A stretch of 8,981 bases of DNA from Patescibacteria group bacterium (GTDB lineage: Bacteria > Patescibacteriota > UBA1384), in NCBI GenBank assembly GCA_017992655.1, contig JAGOOF010000022.1, forward strand, positions 1-8,981, in the 5' to 3' direction. Within the stretch, counting starts at the first letter, position 1. Each line of letters begins with the position of its first letter. The notes under the pieces are model-generated. The model ran no database searches. It had not been told where the DNA came from and saw nothing but the letters and a program-made list of their open reading frames with translations. Of the stretch, positions 1-7,075 are shown one piece after another. The translations under genes and the position numbers were made by a program.

Positions 1-1
1 T

Positions 2-490
2 GAAATTTTCGACCATCTTAGCGTGTCTAGGCTTAATGCGGAGTCGGTTGTCTCGAGAAAAGACGCCTCCGCGCTTGCACTTGAATGGTGGCGTGTTTTC
101 CCGTGGCGGGGAGTCGGTCTTGGGGGCTATGGCAAGCTGGAACTCGAAGACAAATTTCAATCACAAACCGATGACTACCAACCGATAGTGAACAATCAAT
201 ACCTGGAAACGCTAGTGGAGATGGGAGTGATAGGTCTTGTTCTATTTATACTTTTTTTCGGCTTTGTACTCGTTCGTTCGGTGCAGGCTTGGTTTGTGGT
301 AGATAACAATTTCGACAGGGCCACTCTGGCCGGTCTTACTATCGGTATCATCGCGATACTGGCACAATACGCGACATTCTCGACCATTTATATCGTGTAC
401 GTGTGGGTGTTTACCGGCTTGCTTATTGCTAATCAGGAAAAGATATTGAGCAAGAACAATAAGAAAGATGAGAGATTAAATTCGAAATAA
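2..490 (+). CDS. O-antigen ligase/polymerase-like membrane protein, C-terminal part (5' end outside window)
   Basis: The reading frame is open from base 2 to a TAA at 488-490, so the GTG at base 23 is not a credible start and the gene begins outside the window. About 162 residues are visible. They carry the C-terminal hallmarks of the O-antigen ligase/polymerase (Wzy_C-type) superfamily: an Arg/Ala-rich helix leading into FPWRGVGLGGYG (visible residues about 33-44), then NNQYLETLVEMG (about 64-75), which opens a membrane helix (about 75-94), then two further hydrophobic segments (about 107-124 and 125-143) and a Lys/Asn-rich cytoplasmic tail. Family members join or polymerise lipid-linked glycans on the outer face of the inner membrane. 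The position where many members have His-Asn reads Asn-Asn here. It lies 13 bases before another gene of the same superfamily. The substrate cannot be told. The superfamily call is fairly secure, the exact activity is not. Confidence 0.72.
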   Translation, partial: EIFDHLSVSRLNAESVVSRKDASALALEWWRVFPWRGVGLGGYGKLELEDKFQSQTDDYQPIVNNQYLETLVEMGVIGLVLFILFFGFVLVRSVQAWFVVDNNFDRATLAGLTIGIIAILAQYATFSTIYIVYVWVFTGLLIANQEKILSKNNKKDERLNSK

Positions 491-503
491 AATAAAAATA
501 TAT

Positions 504-1727
504 ATGGAAAAATATATTCTATCGGCAATAATCTTTTCTATCCCGCTTTATTGGTTTCGTTTTTCCCTTTTCGGCATTCCTACTAATGCGTTCGAAATTG
601 CGCTTTATGTTGGTTTTATCAGTTGGCTTTTACTGCTAGGCAAAAGTAAAATAAAGGCGTTTTTCAAGCACTCTCTAACGTGTGTTCTTATGCGTCAAGA
701 GTCTATCATAATCGCATTTTGGCTGTTGTTGGGTCTTGTGAGCGCTCTCTCTAACCCAGACGTAATGTCGGGCATGGGCTATTGGCGAGCGTATTTCATC
801 GACGGCTTTCTTCTCTATATTATGGTGGTTACCAGCCGCCGTTTTTCCCTGGCGATGAAAACATTAATCATAACAGGCGGGGTAGTAGCACTTATAAGTT
901 TATTTTCAGCGACAGGTTGGCACGTGGCAAGTGATGGGCGCTGGCTTGGCTGGTATGGTTTCGATGTATCTGCCTCCGCGAACTACTTAAGCTTGTTTTT
1001 AGCACCTATTTTAAGCTTGTCGGTAGTTGGGGCAATTAAATACCAAAAAGCGTGGCGTGCAATAAGTATAGTGGCGGCGCTCGCCATGGCAATTGCCCTT
1101 TTTGGCGCGCAAAGCAGAGGGGCTGTAGTGGCACTAGTGGGGTCTTTGGTGCTCGGTGGCGCTTATATATTAGTTCGCCATTCGTCTTTAGGCCACAAAA
1201 TTAAATACAAAAAATTTGCGCTAGTGGCGTTAGCAGTGGTAATGGTGGGAATTGTTTTTTACTTTGCGCGCCCTGATTTCAGCGTCTCGCCCGATGCGGG
1301 AAGAGTGGCCACAAGCAACAATGTGCGCTGGGAAATTTGGCGTACTACTTTTGAAATAATTAAAGAAAAGCCATTGCTCGGGGTGGGTTTAGGCAACTAT
1401 CAAAACTACTTTGCCACATTAACACAGGGAAGAGTTAATTACGAAGAATTCATAGGCCCTTTTGCCCTCACGGCTCATAATTTATTTTTGCATGTTTGGG
1501 CAAGCATGGGCGGGCTCGCACTTTTAGTTTTTGTGTGGTGGCTTTATATCCTTTTTCGCGCAAGCTACCGCATGAGCGCGAAAGAAGTAACGATGCCTTT
1601 GGTTTTCCTTCTAGCAATGCTTTTTTATGGGCTAATTGACACTCCAATTTTTAAAAACGATCTCGCGATTTTGTGGTGGCTTGCCGCTTCGTTAATGGCA
1701 TATCGAAATTCAAAGAAAAAAATATGA
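504..1727 (+). CDS. O-antigen ligase family protein (polytopic membrane glycan ligase/polymerase)
   Basis: This is a complete 407-residue polytopic protein with roughly ten or more hydrophobic helices from residue 4 to 400. Family signatures occur in the right order: SRGA at 204-207 at the end of a helix, VRWEIWR at 274-280, PLLGVGLGNY at 290-299, then AHNLFLHVWASMG at 324-336 in a membrane-proximal loop. H325 sits where WaaL-type ligases carry their conserved histidine. A final D379-T-P segment leads into the last helix. Such proteins transfer or polymerise lipid-linked glycans at the outer face of the cytoplasmic membrane. The ATG at 504 follows the previous stop by 13 A/T-only bases without a Shine-Dalgarno sequence. 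The TGA stop overlaps the holA ATG (ATGA, 1724-1727). It is the second such protein in a row, so a glycan locus probably extends to the left. Whether it is a ligase or a polymerase cannot be decided from sequence. Confidence 0.86.
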   Translation: MEKYILSAIIFSIPLYWFRFSLFGIPTNAFEIALYVGFISWLLLLGKSKIKAFFKHSLTCVLMRQESIIIAFWLLLGLVSALSNPDVMSGMGYWRAYFIDGFLLYIMVVTSRRFSLAMKTLIITGGVVALISLFSATGWHVASDGRWLGWYGFDVSASANYLSLFLAPILSLSVVGAIKYQKAWRAISIVAALAMAIALFGAQSRGAVVALVGSLVLGGAYILVRHSSLGHKIKYKKFALVALAVVMVGIVFYFARPDFSVSPDAGRVATSNNVRWEIWRTTFEIIKEKPLLGVGLGNYQNYFATLTQGRVNYEEFIGPFALTAHNLFLHVWASMGGLALLVFVWWLYILFRASYRMSAKEVTMPLVFLLAMLFYGLIDTPIFKNDLAILWWLAASLMAYRNSKKKI

Positions 1728-2698
1728 TCGACGGCCTGTATTTTATTTTTGGCGATGACGATTTTCGACGTCAGGCAAAACTGGCAGAAATAATTAAGCG
1801 CCTTGGCGTGGAGCAGAAAAACGTGGTAGTGTTCGATTGCGAAAATAATTTTGAGCAGGGGCGTCTGGCAAACGAACTTTCTTCTACCGGCCTTTTCGCG
1901 CAACAGAAAATACTGGTTATTAAAAATCTTTTAGCAACAAAAGGTTTAGACGGCGAGGCGATAGTAAACAGGCTACAAAAAAAATCGCCCACCGTTAGCG
2001 CGGTGTTGCTCGAAAAAAACAATGTTGATAAAAGGACAAAACTTTATAAATTTCTTTTTAAGTCTTCTTATTTTGTGGAGTTAAAAACCCTTTCAGGAGT
2101 GGCCTGGGAAAAGTTTGCCCGTGAATTAATCGCAAAAAATGATATTAATATTGAAAGCGAAGCACAAAGACTTTTAATTGCAGGGACACAAGGCGATGGA
2201 TGGCAACTGCAAAACGTATTAGAGCAATTACGCCTTTATTGCCTTAATAGGAAGGTGGCAAGCGAAGATGTCGATCTTTTCCTTGTGCGCAAAGAGACAG
2301 GGGATAGTTTTGCGCTACTCGATGCGCTAAAGGCGGGAAACGATAAGGTAATGGTTAAACACATTGTTGGCTTAAGAACACAAAGCGAGCCAATTATGGT
2401 TCTAGGAGCAATTGCCTACCAGTACCGCTCGCTGGTTTACATTAAAGGGCTTTTAGAGGAAAAAGCACCTTACTCTACAATTGCGAAGAGGGCGAGGGTA
2501 ATGCCTTTTGTTGTTGCTAAATTAGCGCCTTTGGTTAAAAACTTAAGCTGGCAGTGGCTGAAAAAAACCTACCAGCTTATTGCGCAAACCGACATCGATG
2601 TTAAAACAGGATCTATAACACCAGAGGCAGGAGTGGAGTTATTGGTGTATAATTTAAGTAGAATGCATAAGAATTCAACATTGCAGACAGGAGGGTAG
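1724..2698 (+). CDS. holA: DNA polymerase III subunit delta (clamp loader)
   Basis: This 324-residue protein matches the delta subunit, which opens the beta sliding clamp within the clamp-loader complex. The N-terminus YFIFGDDDF (6-14) matches the family opening (Tyr-x-hydrophobic-x-Gly-Asp/Glu-Asp-x-Phe). ELSSTGLFAQQKILVIKNL (51-69) is the family's clamp-contact and strand region. GDGWQLQNVLEQL (157-169) resembles the usual G-x-x-x-x-L-x-x-E-L-x-K-L element. FALLDALKAGN (196-206) followed by an arginine-containing helix (AYQYRSL, 231-237) and TDIDVKTG (289-296) near the end mark the C-terminal oligomerisation domain. The length is typical. I chose the ATG at 1724 because it places the conserved Tyr-Phe-Ile-Phe strand at the N-terminus and overlaps the upstream stop; a GTG at 1673 would add 17 residues read out of frame through the ligase gene. 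The TAG stop overlaps the next start (TAGTG), suggesting translational coupling on both sides. Confidence 0.94.
   Translation: MIDGLYFIFGDDDFRRQAKLAEIIKRLGVEQKNVVVFDCENNFEQGRLANELSSTGLFAQQKILVIKNLLATKGLDGEAIVNRLQKKSPTVSAVLLEKNNVDKRTKLYKFLFKSSYFVELKTLSGVAWEKFARELIAKNDINIESEAQRLLIAGTQGDGWQLQNVLEQLRLYCLNRKVASEDVDLFLVRKETGDSFALLDALKAGNDKVMVKHIVGLRTQSEPIMVLGAIAYQYRSLVYIKGLLEEKAPYSTIAKRARVMPFVVAKLAPLVKNLSWQWLKKTYQLIAQTDIDVKTGSITPEAGVELLVYNLSRMHKNSTLQTGG
2689..2694 (+). promoter_or_regulatory. Shine-Dalgarno AGGAGG for the DUF2207 gene
   Basis: AGGAGG lies in the last codons of holA, three bases before the GTG at 2698. The spacing is shorter than usual, but this is the only strong Shine-Dalgarno I see in front of any gene in the window. 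It supports the GTG start, because there is no in-frame ATG until about residue 310. Confidence 0.55.
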
Positions 2699-4329
2699 TG
2701 AGAAGAAGTATTTGGGCGGAATTGTTGCGCGGTACAAGCTTCTTATGGCGGAAGTTCTTTTTCTTTGCCGCAATTGGTATTGTGCTTGGTGTTGCCGGTT
2801 CCTACTTCCACCCGGTACAAAGAATTACGGCATGGGCCGATAGTCTGCGTGTTGTGGCCGACCAACCTGCCCTGCCCGAAGATGAAATTTTGCTCACAGA
2901 GCCAACTTTGCCCGACGAAAGCGCAATAGAGCCAGAGCTAAGCGATGAGCAATTTGGAACGGAAACAATAAACCTTGAAATTACGAAAAAGGGTGAGGTA
3001 CGGCAAGAGGGGCGGTATGTAAGCCCTATTGTTGAAACCCAGATTGATACTGACGTGCTAAGGATTGTAGTTTTCGACGGAGAAACGCGCCGCCCCGTCC
3101 AAGGCTATATCAATAGTTTGCAGGTAATCGTTAATCTCCCTAAAGTCATTGACCCCCAAACCATACCAGAGGAGGGGCGGCGCTTAATTACCGCTCATGG
3201 TGTAGGTACAGTGAGTGCGAGCTATTTTACCAACAACAACCAAACTATTGTTTTGGAAGCAGAGAGCATTGCGTCCACCGCGCAGGTTACGGTATATTTA
3301 GAATTCCCCAGTGGTTACCTCGAGCTGGGAACAATAGGCGCGCTTAAAAGGATTGTCAATAATTTTAGCGGTTTTTCTTGGCTTGTTTTGAGTGTACTTC
3401 TGCCCCTAATTGGCCTTGTTGTTTTAATTAACATTTACGCTCGTACAACTGGTGAAAGTTTGGCGCGCCCTCCTCTGGCGGTGGTGCAATCGCCACCCGA
3501 TAATCTGCCCCCGCCACTGGTGGGTGTGCTTTTGCACGGCCGAATAAGGAGCCAGGAAATTTTATCTACCATTGTCGATTTAGCAAACAGAGGTTTTCTG
3601 GGGATCGAGGACAAAGACGGAGAAATGCTAATTTATAAAAAGAATGTCCGCTCGTTGGAGTGGAAAAACTTGCGTGCCTACGAAAAAACTTTAATAGAAG
3701 AATTTTTTAACCGCGGAGAAACGCTTAGTACTGGTGAAGAAATAGAAGTAAGGGTAAGTAACGATTTATTCAGCCAACGTGTAACGCGTGTTTACGAGCA
3801 AATATATGAGCAGATTGTATCAATGCAATTTTTTGCCAAAAACCCTGCTTTTGTTCATTGGCGCTATCGCATCTACGGCTTAATTATGATTTTCTTCGGT
3901 GGAGGAGGTTTTATCTTCACTATGGTGACGGCGCGCGACCCAAAGTACACTTTGCTTCTATGGGCAGGGCTTATGGGAATGGGGTTTTTGGCAGTTGCTT
4001 TTGCAGGCCGTATCTCAATGAAAACAGCCAAGGGAAAAGCGGAAGCACGAAAGTGGCTTGCTTTTCGCAACTATTTGGCGCTTAACAAAAAGGCAACGGT
4101 GCAGGACAGTTTAGAAAATGAATTCGAACAATATTTGCCTTTTGCTTTAAGCATGGATGTTGAGTTTGAGTGGGCGAAAAGGTTCGCGCAAACGGACTTT
4201 CGCCTTCCCCGCTGGTATGGGGTGGCACAAAACATTGTTGATATGGAGGGTTTTATCAATAGTTTTTACCCGCTTTTGGGCAAATTTACACAAAAACTAT
4301 CTTACCTCAAAGAGCCGGTTATCGAATAA
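2698..4329 (+). CDS. DUF2207 family predicted membrane protein
   Basis: This 543-residue protein has the DUF2207 layout. A first membrane helix lies at about 20-36. An extracytoplasmic, beta-rich region with an acidic Pro/Glu stretch (about 57-87) runs to about 225, followed by a second helix (226-247). Next is the diagnostic cytoplasmic segment: a proline-rich linker with PPDNLPPPLVG (266-276), then ILSTIVDLANRGFLGIED (288-305), which reads like a small winged-helix-type domain. Two more helices follow (about 391-409 and 419-437). The terminal signature is WLAFRNYL (453-460), EFEQYLPFALSMDVE (475-489) and EWAKRF (491-496). The function of the family is unknown. The GTG start overlaps the holA stop by one base and has an AGGAGG in front. 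It is the last gene of the + strand run and ends one base before the convergent neighbour's stop. No catalytic motif is evident, so envelope localisation is the safe statement. Confidence 0.9.
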   Translation: MRRSIWAELLRGTSFLWRKFFFFAAIGIVLGVAGSYFHPVQRITAWADSLRVVADQPALPEDEILLTEPTLPDESAIEPELSDEQFGTETINLEITKKGEVRQEGRYVSPIVETQIDTDVLRIVVFDGETRRPVQGYINSLQVIVNLPKVIDPQTIPEEGRRLITAHGVGTVSASYFTNNNQTIVLEAESIASTAQVTVYLEFPSGYLELGTIGALKRIVNNFSGFSWLVLSVLLPLIGLVVLINIYARTTGESLARPPLAVVQSPPDNLPPPLVGVLLHGRIRSQEILSTIVDLANRGFLGIEDKDGEMLIYKKNVRSLEWKNLRAYEKTLIEEFFNRGETLSTGEEIEVRVSNDLFSQRVTRVYEQIYEQIVSMQFFAKNPAFVHWRYRIYGLIMIFFGGGGFIFTMVTARDPKYTLLLWAGLMGMGFLAVAFAGRISMKTAKGKAEARKWLAFRNYLALNKKATVQDSLENEFEQYLPFALSMDVEFEWAKRFAQTDFRLPRWYGVAQNIVDMEGFINSFYPLLGKFTQKLSYLKEPVIE

Positions 4330-4351
4330 GCTACGCGCTCGCGTAGCGAGC
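4330..4351. terminator. Overlapping inverted repeats at the convergent gene ends; possible two-way terminator
   Basis: Two competing perfect inverted repeats overlap here. GCTACGCG (4330-4337) pairs with CGCGTAGC (4340-4347): 8 bp with a 2-base centre, in practice 7 bp with a 4-base loop. GCTCGC (4337-4342) pairs with GCGAGC (4346-4351): 6 bp with a 3-base loop. The element begins just after the DUF2207 stop (4327-4329) and contains the stop and last codons of the - strand gene (stop 4331-4333). Neither side is followed by a strong T tract, so this is not a textbook intrinsic terminator. A role in terminating or insulating two converging transcripts is inferred from position. Confidence 0.42.
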
Positions 4352-5458
4352 AAGAGTGCCCGCGCTAATAACGTGGTTAAGTGCGAGGTCGTAAAGCTGG
4401 TTTTCTATGCTTGGCTTTTTTGTGCCGGGACGATAAATATTGTGAAGCAAGTGAAATTGTTTTTCGTGGGGGCAGTTTTCATCTTCCGTTCTTAAGGGGT
4501 GAACATGAAGCAGGTGGCCACGGGAAGAGGCAATGCGGCGCATGGGTGCAAAGCGGACAGCCGGAATGTAGGAGGGCATACACTTCTCGCACGTTTTGGG
4601 GAGGAGGTAAGATTCTAAAACAGCGTCAAAAAAATCAGGCGGTAGCAGTTGGAGGGTAGCGAGCTTGTCGAAATAGCTTTTATTGGGGGCGTAGAGATTA
4701 GCAATGGAAACGCCAGGTATTTGGCGCAGTTGAAAAAGATTATCACCAAGAGAAAGAGCATCAAAAATTGTGGCGGGGTAAAGGCCAACTAGGGGGAGAG
4801 CATCGCGCAATGAGCCAGTTAACGTGTTGTAGGGGTGGAGGGCGTGCTGATGATGCTCCACGAAATTGTGGTAGCCAATATTTTTTGTGTCGAGGTATTT
4901 TTTAATTAAGTGGGTGGTGTGGGCGCGCCCTGACGAGGAACCTAAAATCGCCAAACGGCCTTTTCTCTTTTTGAAAATACCGTCGAGCAGATTGTGGGTT
5001 TCTTGTGGCAATGTTAGGTTTTGGTCGAGATTATTAACCTCCGATTGGGGGCGGGTAAAGGCAAGAGACCAGTTGTCTTCCCTTTCTGGCAAGGCGGAAA
5101 AATTGAAAACATGGCGCCCGCTGTGCTCATCGGTTGAAGGGAGGCGCAGATAAAGGCGCCACGTACCGGGGCGCCTAAAGGCAGGCGCAAGCCTTTCTTT
5201 AACAGCCTCGATAGTTGCGTTATATAAAGCAGGGTGCATGCCTTCTTTTTTTGCTTCACGGCCGTATATTTGCAATTCAAAAGGGGAAAGAATAGTGGAA
5301 AAAGAGCTGGTGGCGGAGGCGTGGCGGAGGAGGTTTTTCATTAGGCGTCCGCGCGGGTTAGTGGTGGGTGCACGGGCATCAAGCACCATACTGCTAAGTG
5401 GCTCACGCCAAGTGGCGGGAGGAACGTGGGGGCGCAAATTGATTTTTATGTCGTTCAT
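4331..5458 (-). CDS. Degenerate PilB/GspE-type secretion ATPase-like protein (probable pseudo-ATPase)
   Basis: This is an intact 375-residue ORF with no perfect nucleotide-binding motif, but its motif order follows the type II/IV secretion ATPases. GRHVFNFSALP (114-124) fits the family's 'G-x-x-V-D-L-R-V-S-T-L-P' strand. KGRLAILGSSSGRAHTTHL (166-184) sits where family members read G-x-I-L-V-T-G-P-T-G-S-G-K-T-T-T-L. Here G173 and T181-T182 persist, but the Walker A lysine position is A179. LRDAL (217-221) and PATIFDALSLGD (228-239) align with the LR...PD.I.VGE.RD segment, with leucine (L235) at the catalytic Glu. IANLYAPN (252-259) fits the S-T-L-H-T-N His box, with Tyr for His. TCEKCMPSY (289-297) keeps the first CxxC of the zinc site; only one further Cys (C329) follows. 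Family membership is inferred from pattern. If it is right, the protein should not hydrolyse ATP. It is last in a three-gene operon, 14 bases after the lipoprotein gene, and may also have its own promoter. Confidence 0.55.
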   Translation of the reverse strand: MNDIKINLRPHVPPATWREPLSSMVLDARAPTTNPRGRLMKNLLRHASATSSFSTILSPFELQIYGREAKKEGMHPALYNATIEAVKERLAPAFRRPGTWRLYLRLPSTDEHSGRHVFNFSALPEREDNWSLAFTRPQSEVNNLDQNLTLPQETHNLLDGIFKKRKGRLAILGSSSGRAHTTHLIKKYLDTKNIGYHNFVEHHQHALHPYNTLTGSLRDALPLVGLYPATIFDALSLGDNLFQLRQIPGVSIANLYAPNKSYFDKLATLQLLPPDFFDAVLESYLLPKTCEKCMPSYIPAVRFAPMRRIASSRGHLLHVHPLRTEDENCPHEKQFHLLHNIYRPGTKKPSIENQLYDLALNHVISAGTLARYASA

Positions 5459-5466
5459 TTTACTTT

Positions 5467-5475
5467 ATTATATCA
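5467..5475 (-). promoter_or_regulatory. Extended -10 promoter (TGATATAAT), possible leaderless start for the ATPase-like gene
   Basis: On the - strand TGATATAAT is a perfect extended -10 (TGn plus TATAAT). Its last base lies eight bases before the ATG at 5458, so transcription would start at or within about two bases of the start codon. There is no Shine-Dalgarno in this gap. The TGA is also the stop codon of the lipoprotein gene. No convincing -35 box is visible; a weak TTGGTG lies 19 bases upstream. Promoter activity is inferred. Confidence 0.42.
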
Positions 5476-7074
5476 TTCTGGCGTAAACCAGCACCAAATC
5501 CAATCTGGTATAGCGCTTTGCGCGCGCGCGCCGTTGCTTGTTGCGGGAGATGCCACACGTTCGTATATAGTGTCATCAACAATTAAAGTGCGGTTGTGGT
5601 AATAAGCGTCTAATGGAGAAAGTGTATATTGCACTTTATAGCGCGAGTGGTCTAATACGCATTGTGCAAAGTCTGTATATGTTACCGACCGGCATAACCC
5701 CATATTTTCCTTAACCGCCTCTTCGCTGTAGAGCCATTGTGGCACCTGGAGATTATTTTTAGGGGAAAATCTATTTTTTTCATTAAGGGGTTTAAGTTTA
5801 TCACTAGTAACCGCAAAGGTAGCATCTCCACTTTGGAGCATTTCGATGAATTCGTGCTTTACCCAGAGGTTAACATCGGGCTGGCTGTATTTATACTTCT
5901 CTTGATCTTTTTGCGCAAGCGCTGTGTAGAAAGAGTCTGTGAGCATAGTAATTAAAGTGAATTCTAGATCGCCATCGACAGTGGGTTTGGGTGTAATAGG
6001 CACTTCTTCGCGACAATCGCCCCCGGGTCCGCAACAGTGGCCGCTAAAACCAAAAAGGCCACATTCAATATGCCGTGTGGGAGAAGGATTGTGTCCTGGC
6101 TCGTCCTGTGGCGGTATCTGTGAGCTTCGGGATATAGTTATAGGATTGGCTACCGATATAGAACCATTGTAATTACAAACACCGAAGTCATTAGGGAGGC
6201 GAAGTCCGTCGAGGTGATTATTCTTGTCTACATCGCCGCTTTGCTTATTTACAAACATATTCCACTGGTCAATACTGTAGTAAACATCGAAATAATAAAG
6301 TGTATTGTCGTTTACTCTGTTTTTGCGATTGTCTGTTTGCCAGTAGCTACTCGGCTCGTAAAGAACAAAAATTAACGCCGGTGGTTTTTTATCACCATTG
6401 GTTGGCGCACCGTCAAGTACCAACTTTTCGGGCTCATTTAAGTCGTAAGAGCTTAAGTAGTTTTTTATCTCCCAATCTTCTTGCTCGGTGGGTTCGTTTT
6501 GTGTTAAATAATCTTTGCGCAAAGTGAAAAGTTCGGGGTTAGAAGACCACCGCTTAAGGTTGGGGTTTAACACCCGGCCAAAAACAGGCATTAAACTGGT
6601 GGGGCTTGGCGTATCTTCTATTTGGCCATTTGTGCGGTTAATAGTGGTTTCAAGAGGCTTGCTTGTGTCTCCTTTGTAAGTTTTGTCCACCGTAACATTG
6701 GTGCCCTCTAAAAGCTTGTAAGCGGGGATACTAACTCCTTCCGCATAACGAAAATAGCGATAGACGGGGTTACTGTCGCTAGGAGTAAGCTCAGCAAGCA
6801 CGTTTTGCATTGTCGAAACATCAATAGGTTGATTGTCATAATAGCTCTCAAACGGCTTATCATCCTTGTTAAAAACAATGTCCACCGTTTGCTTGGTGTT
6901 GGGCGACGCATAAAGCATGTTGGGATCTTGGACCAAGTTGGCAAGAACACCATCGAGGGGGGCTAAAACAGAAGAGGCGGATACATTGCTACGGCCAAGA
7001 AAGTCGCCTTGTTTGTCGCACCCCATAAGAACAAACACCAAACCAAAAAGGAGTATTAATTTTATGCGAGACAT
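5473..7074 (-). CDS. Predicted lipoprotein of unknown family
   Basis: This is a 533-residue protein that I do not recognise. The N-terminus is a clear lipoprotein signal peptide: Lys/Arg at residues 3-5, a hydrophobic core at 6-17 and a lipobox VLMGC with C19 as the lipidation site, followed by Asp-Lys. The rest is a soluble, aromatic- and Asn/Asp-rich extracytoplasmic chain without further membrane segments. A compact cysteine group is the main landmark: C338, C347, C348 and C354 in a Gly-rich loop (C-x8-CC-x5-C). Other cysteines are C300, C461, C472 and C528, an even number beyond C19, compatible with disulfides. The tail ends in a Trp-rich stretch (IPDWIWCWF, 522-530). The ATG lies one base after the upstream gene's stop and lacks a Shine-Dalgarno, so translation is probably coupled. 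Gene order suggests a partner of the upstream membrane protein. Confidence 0.82.
   Translation of the reverse strand: MSRIKLILLFGLVFVLMGCDKQGDFLGRSNVSASSVLAPLDGVLANLVQDPNMLYASPNTKQTVDIVFNKDDKPFESYYDNQPIDVSTMQNVLAELTPSDSNPVYRYFRYAEGVSIPAYKLLEGTNVTVDKTYKGDTSKPLETTINRTNGQIEDTPSPTSLMPVFGRVLNPNLKRWSSNPELFTLRKDYLTQNEPTEQEDWEIKNYLSSYDLNEPEKLVLDGAPTNGDKKPPALIFVLYEPSSYWQTDNRKNRVNDNTLYYFDVYYSIDQWNMFVNKQSGDVDKNNHLDGLRLPNDFGVCNYNGSISVANPITISRSSQIPPQDEPGHNPSPTRHIECGLFGFSGHCCGPGGDCREEVPITPKPTVDGDLEFTLITMLTDSFYTALAQKDQEKYKYSQPDVNLWVKHEFIEMLQSGDATFAVTSDKLKPLNEKNRFSPKNNLQVPQWLYSEEAVKENMGLCRSVTYTDFAQCVLDHSRYKVQYTLSPLDAYYHNRTLIVDDTIYERVASPATSNGARAQSAIPDWIWCWFTPE
5520..5531. repeat. (GC)6 dinucleotide tract inside the lipoprotein gene
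   Basis: Twelve bases of uninterrupted alternating G and C encode the Gly-Ala-Arg-Ala stretch (about residues 515-518) near the lipoprotein's C-terminus. Such tracts can slip during replication and favour Z-form DNA. A two-base change would alter the last 15 or so residues, including the Trp/Cys tail. There is no direct sign that it varies. Confidence 0.85.
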
Positions 7075-7075
7075 A

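Noticed and set aside
23..25. GTG as the start of the first gene
   Set aside because: The frame is open to base 2 and the visible protein is only the C-terminal part of a much longer family.
488..503. TAAAAT as a -10 box for the second ligase gene
   Set aside because: One mismatch in a very A/T-rich gap with no -35 or TGn; chance is a sufficient explanation.
1673..1723. Upstream GTG as the start of holA
   Set aside because: It would add residues encoded within the end of the ligase gene that match nothing in the family; the ATG at 1724 fits the conserved N-terminus.
1977..1984. Run of eight A in holA as a programmed slippage site
   Set aside because: A-runs of seven to eight recur in this gene at Lys-rich codons and there is no paired stimulatory structure or alternative product in sight.
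4157..4495. Small + strand ORFs across the convergent junction and opposite the - strand genes
   Set aside because: They lie opposite or out of frame with well-supported genes and show no protein-like features of their own.
4915..4930. GGCGCGCC-type palindrome inside the ATPase-like gene as a regulatory site
   Set aside because: It lies in coding sequence, also occurs in the DUF2207 gene, and is short enough to arise by chance.
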